64,000 bases of DNA from Agathobaculum hominis (GTDB lineage Bacteria > Bacillota > Clostridia > Oscillospirales > Butyricicoccaceae), in the NCBI RefSeq assembly GCF_014288055.1, contig NZ_JACOPK010000010.1, forward strand, positions 46,526 through 110,525, given 5' to 3'. Positions within the stretch are counted from its first letter, which is position 1. Every line of letters starts with the position of its first letter. The notes under the pieces were generated by a model, which worked only from the letters and a program-made list of their open reading frames with translations, did not search any database and was not told the DNA's origin. Both the position numbers and the translations under genes were made by a program. Below are positions 27,366-34,608 of the stretch, one piece after another.

Positions 27366-28355
27366 TTACTCCTCTGGCAGAACGGGGATGTACACCATTT
27401 TCAGGGGGATCATTTGGCGGTATTTTATGCTGAGCTGGTCGTAATATTTCAAGACCAGATCCACAAGTTCTGTGCCGTTAATACCGCGAATAATAGGGGT
27501 GCTATCCAGATATTTCTGCGCATTTTTGGTATAGTTGGACAGTGTCACAAACAGGCCATAATCTCCTTCACGCATAGCACCTTTTAAGGACTGGATGGTA
27601 GTCTCTTTGATGTCTCCATCCTGGCTTTTGACCTGGACAACAATGCGGGGCGGCAGTTCGTCTTTATAGGCGGTAATGTCGATACCGCTGTCACCACCAT
27701 GCGGCGACAGAATCGTGCGGTAGCCCATAGCTTGCAAAAGATTTGCTACAAACGGCTCCAAATCATACCCTTTGAGATTTTTACTTAGCTCTTTTAGGAT
27801 AAAATCGCGAGTGGCCTCGATGATTTCATCCGCTGTTTGTGCAACCGTCTCATCAGTATCTGGTTCCACAATATCGCCTTTAAAGTTTTTATCCAAAGCT
27901 TTCAAATACTCATCCGCATAGTTTTTCACCTGGAAAAAGCTCAGTGCCGAGCCGACTTCGTGGAGAGCCCCCTGTGAAAAAGCTGTGCGTGGCAAATGTT
28001 TAAGCCACTTTACTTTTCGGCGATTGGGATATAGCGCTGCAGTATCCTCATAGAAATAAGAGCTTTCAACAATTCCAATATTGATCTTACGGTCGAACTT
28101 AGATGGGAACACGATATAATCGCCTTCTCGCACTTCATGAACAAACCGGTACAGCATTCCAGCACTTGTGGGAATCGAACCTTTTTTAGCGTCCGGATAG
28201 GTCGCAATATATTTTTCTTTGTAGGCATCACGAGATGCGCTTATGACCGACAAGTCGCCCATCGCTTCCCAGCCGATTGCAATTAGATTCTGATTCAAAA
28301 AAAGAGGATCGTCCATCGTATGGATTCCCCAAACCGTTTTGTTTGCTGCCGCCAT
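27366..28355 (-). CDS. Mrr-family restriction endonuclease
   Basis: The 329-aa protein has an N-terminal EVE/PUA-like part (VWGIHTMDDPLFLNQNLIAIGW, then FVHEVREGDYIVFPSK). A C-terminal Mrr catalytic domain follows: E200, GGDSGIDITAY with D226, and VVQVKS with Q241/K243. Mrr-type enzymes cut modified DNA. I start at the ATG at 28355 because it has TAGGAG upstream and begins the conserved WGI motif. It lies between the XRE gene and hsdM, so element 1 appears to pair a methylation-based system with a nuclease against foreign methylation. Confidence 0.87.
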   Translation of the reverse strand: MAAANKTVWGIHTMDDPLFLNQNLIAIGWEAMGDLSVISASRDAYKEKYIATYPDAKKGSIPTSAGMLYRFVHEVREGDYIVFPSKFDRKINIGIVESSYFYEDTAALYPNRRKVKWLKHLPRTAFSQGALHEVGSALSFFQVKNYADEYLKALDKNFKGDIVEPDTDETVAQTADEIIEATRDFILKELSKNLKGYDLEPFVANLLQAMGYRTILSPHGGDSGIDITAYKDELPPRIVVQVKSQDGDIKETTIQSLKGAMREGDYGLFVTLSNYTKNAQKYLDSTPIIRGINGTELVDLVLKYYDQLSIKYRQMIPLKMVYIPVLPEE

Positions 28356-28459
28356 CACAGCCACACTCCTATCCGATCTTTTACAGCTTTTCAGCCTGTT
28401 AGAGCCTTGTATCCAGAAAGTGGCCTTCAAATATCAGACCACTTTATCGAAAGTCTTGC

Positions 28460-28669
28460 TTATTCTTCTTCCGGGACAAACTCCAGAATATCATCCACAC
28501 CGCACCCCATCGCGCGGCAAATCTTCTCAATGCTTTCGATAGAAACATACTCGTTACGCTTTAGGCGGGTGATAATATTGGCACTAAAACCGGCCTTCTC
28601 TTTTAGCTGTGCATTGCTTATCTTTTTATCAATCATCAGGTGGAATAAGCGGTCATAACAAATCGCCAT
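28460..28669 (-). CDS. Small XRE regulator heading the element 1 cargo operon
   Basis: The 69-aa Cro/C1 HTH protein (MAICYDRLFHLMIDKKISNA, then QLKEKAGFSANIITRLKRNE) is the first gene of the leftward operon. ATG 28669 follows GGAGG. It is homologous to the regulators at 38607 and 50480 in the other two elements, each at the same place. Its promoter carries a TTTCACGAAAGTGTGA palindrome between -35 and -10, suggesting autorepression. Confidence 0.88.
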   Translation of the reverse strand: MAICYDRLFHLMIDKKISNAQLKEKAGFSANIITRLKRNEYVSIESIEKICRAMGCGVDDILEFVPEEE

Positions 28670-28702
28670 TTTAGTCCTCCAAAGCAAGAACTGCTTGGAT
28701 TT

Positions 28703-28731
28703 ATTTTATCACACTTTCGTGAAAAACTCAA
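28703..28731 (-). promoter_or_regulatory. Promoter/operator of the element 1 XRE-cargo operon
   Basis: On the minus strand TTGAGT (28731-28726), a 17-bp spacer and TAAAAT (28708-28703). The spacer contains CAC-GAAA-GTG, a palindrome also present (CACAAATGTG) in the element 2 promoter. Confidence 0.65.
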
Positions 28732-28848
28732 CTTCATGTCGAATCATTATGCTTTATCACTGTTATGAAAAGAGATCCTTTCTTTACTCGCCTTTTTGCA
28801 TACTCCACCAGCTCTCGTGCGTTACTGGCAGGGTGCCACGCATAGGCG

Positions 28849-29052
28849 ATGAGGTATCGCAAGAACATGGTTCCGACCATTCCATCCCTGGAGAAAATCT
28901 GCACAGCCTTTGGCATTACGCTATCTCAACTATTTGCCGAAGAAGATGCACCTGTTTCCTTGACTGAGGCTCAGAAAAAGCTTCTAGAACGCTGGTCAAG
29001 ATTGAGCAAAGAACAGCAAGCTGTTGTATTTGCTTTGATTGATAAGATGTAA
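28849..29052 (+). pseudogene. XRE-type protein lacking its first helices
   Basis: The 67-aa frame begins directly in the third HTH helix (VPTIPSLEKICTAFGITLSQ) and ends in the usual LSKEQQAVVFALIDKM tail of ~110-aa XRE proteins. The DNA-reading helices are missing and there is no good ribosome site. Confidence 0.6.
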
Positions 29053-29109
29053 AAAATCCGTCAGAGGCGCACCCTTTAGAGTGTTGCTTCTGGCGGATTT
29101 TCTTTGCCA

Positions 29110-29355
29110 TCAATCTAACGGAGTTTTCTTTGTTACTGCTTTTAGATACAATTCAGGGTCCCCATTCAAAATCAGTTCGGCATAGGACAGCGGATCATTA
29201 TAGATCAGCCAGTCCAGTTCTGACCGCTGGTACATACTGTTCGCTACCTCGTTCTCCACGGCGGTGCAGTCGATGGACAACAGGGTTCCATCTTCCATGC
29301 ACAGCTCCACGCAGGCAGTGTCCGGGTTGAACTCACAGGACAAAACCTTTCTCAT
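29110..29355 (-). CDS. DUF6061-like small protein, copy in element 1
   Basis: The 81-aa acidic protein (MRKVLSCEFNPDTACVELCM.. YQRSELDWLIYNDPL.. LNGDPELYLKAVTKK) has a GGAGG ribosome site. It is clearly homologous to the 82-aa protein at 34290 in element 2. I assign it tentatively to DUF6061, a small family of clostridial mobile elements without known function. Confidence 0.75.
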   Translation of the reverse strand: MRKVLSCEFNPDTACVELCMEDGTLLSIDCTAVENEVANSMYQRSELDWLIYNDPLSYAELILNGDPELYLKAVTKKTPLD

Positions 29356-29539
29356 ACTTGTTACCTCCCAATACTTGAATTTTAGTTGATTTTCCGCAGC
29401 GGCACAAGGGCCGTTTCGGTTGTTTTAGATACAGGCAAGCAAGACCTAATGCTTGTCCGCCAGCACCAGCACATATTTCCACACAAGTAAGGGGTCGATG
29501 CATTTGAGATTCACTCCTATGTGATTTGATAGAGATCAT
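29333..29539 (-). pseudogene. 5' stub of a C5-cytosine DNA methyltransferase
   Basis: Only the start of a Dcm-type enzyme remains: PLTCVEICAGAGGQALGL is the SAM motif I. After it the frame runs into unrelated sequence that carries the next gene's ribosome site. The catalytic PC motif is absent. Confidence 0.7.
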
Positions 29540-30054
29540 GATTGTTTTGAAACTCCTTCATCTACAAATTCCATGATGTCCCCTACATCACATTTAAGTG
29601 TCAAACAAATTTTATGTAGACTTTCCATGGAGACAAATTCATTCTTCCCCATTTTTTCCAGCACATTGAAGCTGATACCGGCGGCATCTTTTAACTCTGT
29701 ACACACAATCTCTCTTGCCTGCTCGAAAATGGCGTTCATCCGCCGCACCCATTCCATCTGATTATCAGCTTTCAGTTCCTCATTGATGCCATCGGTTTCA
29801 GCCAGTTGTTCAACCAACCGAGCGAATATTTCCTCCGCCTGCCAGTCAATATTCGCCAGATAATCGTCCAGCCTGCCGGTCAGCAGCAGCGCGGTATAAG
29901 TACCGTACTTGTGCTGACGGAGATACCGGCGGTGGTGCTGTCCCCATCTGCCGATCATTTTGCTGTTCGGCACGGTCAGGCAGGGGAGCCGATACTCCCC
30001 GCACTGCTCGTACCACAGGCCGTTTTTCGCATCAAAGGTGTACTTTTTCATCAT
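29536..30054 (-). CDS. TnpV-like protein fused to an XRE C-terminal segment
   Basis: The first ~120 residues match TnpV of Tn4451-type elements (LPCLTVPNSKMIGRWGQHH.., TALLLTGRLDDYLANIDWQA, NQMEWVRRMNAIFEQAREIV). They are joined in frame to ELKDAAGISFNVLEKMGKNE and the rest of a small XRE protein like the one at 50480. The XRE part lacks its first helix. The join falls at similar ELKDA-type sequence, consistent with homologous deletion. It overlaps the relaxase stop by ATGA. Whether the chimera is functional is unknown. Confidence 0.75.
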   Translation of the reverse strand: MMKKYTFDAKNGLWYEQCGEYRLPCLTVPNSKMIGRWGQHHRRYLRQHKYGTYTALLLTGRLDDYLANIDWQAEEIFARLVEQLAETDGINEELKADNQMEWVRRMNAIFEQAREIVCTELKDAAGISFNVLEKMGKNEFVSMESLHKICLTLKCDVGDIMEFVDEGVSKQS

Positions 30055-31217
30055 CTTTCCCTCGTTTCGTTTTTGCTTCGGGTGGTGTGTTTAGCTGCTT
30101 TTGCCTGCTCCACCAATGCGTCAAGCTGCTGTTTGCCGAGCCGCTTGCGGAGCAGGGAATAGTTTCTGTTTTCGATTTCCAGCCTGTCATTTTTCTGACT
30201 GAGCCATGCGTTAGCCGCTCGCAGATTTTCGTTCTCACGGTACAGCTTGCCGTTGTTTGCGTTGATTCGGAAATAATCGTTCAGAACCTCGAAATACCGC
30301 GCCAGCAGCGTCTTTCCAAGCTTCTTGAGCCGCTCCACCAGTGCATCAACGAATCTTGTTTTGTAGGTCTTAGCGGACATCAGCGCAGGCGGTTCCGGCA
30401 GCTGATACTCCGGTGCGGTTTCCAGCATATCCTCCGTCAATTTGCAATCCTCCAACGCCTGCTTATATTTCTCTGCCTGCTGCTGAAGATTATGAACCTC
30501 GCATCGGCGTTCATCAATCTCCTCGCCAAGCTGCTGCACCTCACGGCTGCGTTCCTGCTTCTTGTAATCGAGCACAGAAAGATGCTTGTCATGGGTGCCT
30601 TTCTGCTCCCATTCGATACCGTGCCGCTCCATCTTAGCAGCAAGGTCAGCTTTTTCGGAGCGCACCCACTGATTCCACTCGGTATCGCTCCGTGTGCCGC
30701 CTTTGAAACCTTGCGCGGCGAGCGCCTGCTTGAGAGATACACGGGTATCCAGTCCGCGCTTGCTGCCGGTGATGAACGGAACAAAGTCAATGTGCAGATG
30801 AGGCGTTGCCTCGTCCATGTGCAGGTGTGCGGAGAAAACATAAAGGTTTGGATTTCGCGCCTGAAAGCCCTGATAGTATTCGTTCAGCACAGTTTTTGCC
30901 AGTTCTGCATTTTCGCCCAGAGCGCTCATATCGTCCTTGTTGCCGATTTGAATGATGATCTCATGAAAAGGTTTTTCCTGATGCCCGGTACAGATTTTTT
31001 CATAGTATTTCGGAATGCGCCGGTCGGCACGTTTCTGCCTGGCATTGAATCGTTCCTGCGCCGCTCCGAACAGCATTTGATAGACATCCTGGATGCGTTC
31101 GTTGCAGTAGTCGATATTGAGATGGCTGCGCGCACCGTCCACATTCTCCGCTTTGAACTTGCGGCTATTATGGTTGATAGAGCCTTTGCCGACTTCAACG
31201 CTGATCGTTCGTTTCAT
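30051..31217 (-). CDS. MobV/Pre-type relaxase of element 1
   Basis: The 388-aa protein starts MKRTISVEVGKGSINHNSRK (ATG 31217 after GGGAGTG). It has the relaxase metal motif HLHMDEATPHLHIDFVP (HxDExxPHxH) near residue 150 and a long coiled-coil C-terminus. It nicks oriT and leads the strand into a conjugation pore supplied by another element. The sequence is only distantly similar to the relaxases of elements 2 and 3, so this backbone module differs. Confidence 0.9.
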   Translation of the reverse strand: MKRTISVEVGKGSINHNSRKFKAENVDGARSHLNIDYCNERIQDVYQMLFGAAQERFNARQKRADRRIPKYYEKICTGHQEKPFHEIIIQIGNKDDMSALGENAELAKTVLNEYYQGFQARNPNLYVFSAHLHMDEATPHLHIDFVPFITGSKRGLDTRVSLKQALAAQGFKGGTRSDTEWNQWVRSEKADLAAKMERHGIEWEQKGTHDKHLSVLDYKKQERSREVQQLGEEIDERRCEVHNLQQQAEKYKQALEDCKLTEDMLETAPEYQLPEPPALMSAKTYKTRFVDALVERLKKLGKTLLARYFEVLNDYFRINANNGKLYRENENLRAANAWLSQKNDRLEIENRNYSLLRKRLGKQQLDALVEQAKAAKHTTRSKNETRER

Positions 31218-31522
31218 TTCGTTCACTCCCTTCAGTTTCTTCCGTAGATGGGTTCTGTTACTCTTGCCAAGAGTAACGCAAAAGCACTTTTGACAGCCTG
31301 CGGCCATCAAAAGATGCTGTTGCGCTCTCCGAGGGGGCTGTGGGGCGTTGCCCCGGCAACTGCGGTTGCCGCCCCAGCAGGGCCGCCCTTTGAAAAGGGC
31401 ACCCTGCACCCCGCCTAAACTGTACCTGCCGAAACGGTACCACGTGACGGTGTGTGACAATGATGACGGTATTTAGGATACCGCCCCCACTCATGGAAAT
31501 ATCGTCACACCGTCACATATCG
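31218..31522. other. Candidate oriT region and iteron-like repeats of element 1
   Basis: This 305-bp gap between relaxase and RepA genes has no gene. It has a perfect 9-bp hairpin GTTACTCTT/AAGAGTAAC (31257-31277) and the GCTCTCCGAGGGGG box shared with the elements 2 and 3 gaps (near 31333). Repeated GTGACGGT/ACCGTCAC motifs (31444-31454 and 31506-31516, with CGTCAC again near 31521) abut the RepA stop. The hairpin side fits an oriT and the repeat side fits replication iterons; both are inference. Confidence 0.5.
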
Positions 31523-32653
31523 TCACGCTTGATCCGCCGTCAGCTTTACGGTTCGCTCGCTGCGACTGCGGCTGCTTTCGTATCGAATGCCATATTCATT
31601 CAGTAGTCGTCCGGCGTTGACATTCAGCCTCCTTGTCAGAGCATTGGGCTTCATATCCACGCCGAGAAGTGCCGCAAGTTCGGTAGGTGTTCCCATCCAC
31701 TCCTTCCTGTCTAAAGAAAGGAAAGCAGAAATCTGCTCCAGCAGCGGCTCTGGTGGCGATTTCCAAAGCTCTGTTTCTACACGCTCCAGTTCCCACGCAA
31801 GGGTTTCCTCGTTGCGGAAAAGGTGCAGCCGCTGATCCGGCTGATCTCTGCCGGACACATCGAGGCAGGCAGCATTGCCGGTACGCTTTTCCTTGGTGAG
31901 CAAAAACGCTCCATCCGCCGCACCCAACAGCCCGGTGGTGCCGGAGATCATATCAAACTTATCGTCTGACTGCTGCTTTCGGGTGTGATGGACAAGAAGC
32001 AAACAGATGCCATAGCTGCCTGCCAACGCCTTCAAGCGAGTGATAATCTGATAATTGTTGGCATAGCTGTAGTTGTCCCCGCCGACCTCACGCACCTTCT
32101 GAAGCGTGTCGATGATGATGAGAGAAGTGTCTGGATGCTCCCGTAGAAAATTGGTGAGCTGTTCATCCAGACCTCTGCCGAGCTGTCCGGCAGAAACAGA
32201 GAAGAACAGGCTCTCGTTTTCTGCCGTGCCGAACATCCGATAGGAACGCTCCTGCAAGCGGCGGTAATCGTCCTCAAGGGCAAGGTACAACACCGTGCCT
32301 TTTCGGACAGGGTAGTTCCACAGCGGCGTGCCGGTGCTGATGTGATACGCAAGCTGGGTCATCAGAAAGCTCTTGCCCAGCTTTGGAGCGCCGACAAAAA
32401 GGTAAGTCCCCCGGTAGAGCAGGCCGTCCATAAGGGGCGGCTTGCTCTGGTACACATTGTCCAGCAGCTCAGACATTGACACGGTTTTCAGGTAGATCGG
32501 GTCCATCATTTGCAGGAATTTTCTCTGTACTGCATCAAATCTCTTGAAATTCGGGTCAAAATCGGTTAAACTATTATCAATAAGGTTTTGAGATGACTGC
32601 TCCGTATCTGCGCCAACAGATACAACAGGAGCAGTCATTTCTTTTTCACTCAT
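31523..32653 (-). CDS. RepA-like RecA-fold ATPase of element 1
   Basis: The 376-aa protein has Walker A VGAPKLGKSF (near residue 88), Walker B SLIIIDTLQKVRE and LLLVHHTRKQ. This is the pattern of RepA/KaiC-like hexameric helicases of mobilizable plasmids. A C-terminal winged-helix-like part follows. Homologues with the same flank order are in elements 2 and 3. It probably unwinds an element origin during transient circular replication. Confidence 0.85.
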   Translation of the reverse strand: MSEKEMTAPVVSVGADTEQSSQNLIDNSLTDFDPNFKRFDAVQRKFLQMMDPIYLKTVSMSELLDNVYQSKPPLMDGLLYRGTYLFVGAPKLGKSFLMTQLAYHISTGTPLWNYPVRKGTVLYLALEDDYRRLQERSYRMFGTAENESLFFSVSAGQLGRGLDEQLTNFLREHPDTSLIIIDTLQKVREVGGDNYSYANNYQIITRLKALAGSYGICLLLVHHTRKQQSDDKFDMISGTTGLLGAADGAFLLTKEKRTGNAACLDVSGRDQPDQRLHLFRNEETLAWELERVETELWKSPPEPLLEQISAFLSLDRKEWMGTPTELAALLGVDMKPNALTRRLNVNAGRLLNEYGIRYESSRSRSERTVKLTADQA

Positions 32654-32978
32654 GGGTATCAGCCTCCTTCATTCCGCCCATAATGTCAGTCATCATTTCG
32701 ATCAGGTCAAGCAGCTCGTCGTTCACACCGTCACCGGCTTCGATACGCCGCAGCTCATCCAGCACGGCGGCAAACTGATTACGCAGCGATTTGTAAACGC
32801 GAGGACTGCCATGCACCACTACATCCTTGTGGGTAAGCCGCCGGGTGATATAGTCCTGCTTGGTCAGCCCGGAGAGCTCAACATAGCGTTCGATCTGCTC
32901 GTTTTCTTCAGGCGATACTCGAAACGCTATTGTTTTGTTCCGCCAGCGGTTGTGTTCATCACGGTTTTTCAGTGACAT
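32646..32978 (-). CDS. MobC-like relaxosome protein of element 1
   Basis: The 110-aa protein, with an Arg-rich start (NRWRNKTIAFRVSPEENEQI) and GLTKQDYITRRLTHKDVVVH, resembles MobC/ribbon-helix-helix accessory proteins that bind oriT and help the relaxase. It overlaps repA by 8 bp and abuts the integrase. A close homologue is at 54442 in element 3. Confidence 0.82.
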   Translation of the reverse strand: MSLKNRDEHNRWRNKTIAFRVSPEENEQIERYVELSGLTKQDYITRRLTHKDVVVHGSPRVYKSLRNQFAAVLDELRRIEAGDGVNDELLDLIEMMTDIMGGMKEADTHE

Positions 32979-33829
32979 CAGATTTCACCTCTTTCCATAT
33001 CCAGCTTATCCGCCATTTCTGTCTGCTTGGACGGAAACAGGTGCGCATAGTTGTAGGTGATGTCGATGCTCTCATGACCGACACGGTCTGCAATTCCAAC
33101 TACCGAAAATCCCTGATCAATCAGCAGGCTGATATGGCTGTGACGAAGGTCGTGAATACGAATACTCTTTACGCCAGTTTCCTTGCAGCCGCGCTGCATC
33201 TCTCGATAGAGGTAATTTTTTGTAATTGGAAACAGTCGATCGTTCAGACCGATGTCATACTGCATAGCAAGATATTCCTGAATTTCCTCCACAAGGAAAC
33301 GAGGCATTGTGATGGTGCGGTTACTTTTTTCAGTTTTTGGCGTGGTAATTACATCTCTGCCACTGATACGCTGGTAGGACTTGCTTATTGTAACGGTACG
33401 TTTTTGAAAGTCAAAGTCTGCCGGTGTTAATGCCAGCAGTTCGCCCTCGCGGATACCGCACCAGTAGAGCATTTCAAAAGCATAAAAGGACAGTGGCTTG
33501 TCCATCATAGCATCAATGAATTTCAGGTATTCATCTTTTGTCCAGAACAGCATTTCGCGGCTTTTCTTCTTACCCATGCTGCCTGCTTTTACACAGGGGT
33601 TTTCTTTCAGGTTGTAATACCGAACCGCATGGTTGAAGATTGCACTCAGCTGATTTTGGATGGTCTTGAGGTAAACCGGCGAGTAGGGCTTTCCATTTTT
33701 GTCGCGAGAGTTGATCAGCTCATTCTGCCAGCGGATAATCTGCTGCGGAGTGATGCTGCTCATTTTCAGCTTGCCGAAGTATGGCAGCAGTTTGGTTCGG
33801 ATAATGTGGTCCTTGCTCTCCCAGGTGCT
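32978..33829 (-). pseudogene. Tyrosine integrase of element 1, N-terminal part deleted
   Basis: The catalytic domain is complete (GIREGELLALTPADF with Arg, RIHDLRHSHISLLI with HxxR, VGHESIDITYNYAHLF with His and Tyr). The core-binding part survives from STWESKDHIIRTKLL onward. A TAA at 33830-33832 and unrelated sequence replace the arm-binding domain and start codon, about 90 residues. An internal ATG (33763) could give a catalytic fragment, but site binding would be lost. Confidence 0.85.
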
Positions 33830-33890
33830 TTACTTTGCGGGGGGGTGACGGTTACCAAGGACCGACTGAAAGCTGACTAAAGAAGAAAAG

Positions 33891-33934
33891 AAAAAGCGCT
33901 ATCTGACTTGGCTTCAAATCAGATAGCGCTTTTT
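33891..33934. terminator. Terminator at the right end of element 1
   Basis: AAAAAGCGCTATCTGA pairs with TCAGATAGCGCTTTTT across a 12-base loop. It is symmetrical and works on either strand. Confidence 0.88.
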
Positions 33935-34021
33935 GTTATCGCAATAATTCAAATAATGTTGCCACTGAGGGTACTCATGGCGAAAAAGTCTTGCTATTGC
34001 TGGACTTTTTCAAGGGCGAAA

Positions 34022-34033
34022 TTATTCCCACTC
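34022..34033. repeat. Attachment core, copy 2 (element 1 / element 2 junction)
   Basis: TTATTCCCACTC; a GAAA precedes it as at copy 1. Copies 1, 3 and 4 are followed by G, this one by A. Confidence 0.85.
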
Positions 34034-34136
34034 AAGTCTTAGGCTTTGATTTAGGGTTATAAAATGCACTCTCGATACGCTTTTTGTCCACATAATCCAC
34101 GTATTTCGGGCTGTACATAGGTTCCTTACGAATTTT

Positions 34137-34153
34137 GTAGCCGTTTTGTAGCC
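34137..34153. promoter_or_regulatory. Possible arm-type sites, left end of element 2
   Basis: GTAGCC repeats at 34137-34142 and 34148-34153 are spaced 11 bp. The right end has three copies of the same box (44528-44533 inverted, 44550-44555, 44561-44566). The box differs from the GTTGCC of elements 1 and 3, matching a distinct integrase. Confidence 0.45.
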
Positions 34154-34289
34154 AGCTATTTTATACGTACTAACCGTTCGCAACGACTTATTTTGAATGA
34201 TTTGCGGCAGATTTCGATATGATTCCCGCCAATAATCACCCGGAATTGACCGCCTGATTCACCTCAAAAAACATCCTGGAGGTATGACC

Positions 34290-34538
34290 ATGAGCAAACT
34301 TATATCCTGTCAATTCAACATAGACACAGCCTGCGTGGAATTGGTTTTTGACGATGGAAGCCGGATTTCCATTGACTGCACCGCCGTTGAAAACGAAGTT
34401 GCCGATAACCGCTTCCAGCGGTCAGAGCTGGATTATCTGATCTACAACGACCCGCTTGTTTATGCAGACTTGGTTCTGAACGGCGATCCCGAAGCATACC
34501 TGAAAGTTGTAACGGAATACAACCCTCTCGGCAGCTGA
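34290..34538 (+). CDS. DUF6061-like small protein, copy in element 2
   Basis: The 82-aa protein MSKLISCQFNIDTACVELVF.. QRSELDYLIYNDPLVY.. LNGDPEAYLKVV is ~60% identical by eye to the element 1 copy. ATG 34290 is chosen over 34284 because GGAGG (34278-34282) is then 7 bp away. It is oriented rightward, opposite to the neighbouring cargo. Function unknown. Confidence 0.78.
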   Translation: MSKLISCQFNIDTACVELVFDDGSRISIDCTAVENEVADNRFQRSELDYLIYNDPLVYADLVLNGDPEAYLKVVTEYNPLGS

Positions 34539-34608
34539 CAAAATGAATATAGCTTAATCGGCAACCAGGGCGGGCAAGCATAAATTGTGCTTGCCCGTCA
34601 AGATTCAG

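Larger units (their letters stand above)
15864..34033. mobile_element. Integrated mobilizable element 1 (type I R-M + Mrr cargo)
   Basis: The ~18-kb unit lies between core copies 1 and 2. From right to left it has a 5'-truncated integrase, MobC-like protein, RepA-like ATPase, iteron/oriT candidate, MobV relaxase, TnpV-XRE chimera, small debris, XRE regulator, then the cargo operon mrr-hsdM-hsdS-membrane protein-hsdR-metallopeptidase. An IS21 copy sits near the left end. No conjugation (T4SS) genes are present, so it is mobilizable at best. Confidence 0.8.

Noticed and set aside
33844..33880. Short rightward frame VTVTKDRLKAD
   Set aside because: Only 11 codons at the integrase truncation point; probably the last bases of an unknown gene, too short to support.
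34045..34150. Leftward coding remnant ending YNPKSKPKT just inside core 2
   Set aside because: About 35 codons (KIRKEPMYSPKYVDYVDKKR..) read well and may be the tail of an old recombinase, but I could not match it to a family and it overlaps likely arm sites, so I did not list it as a gene.
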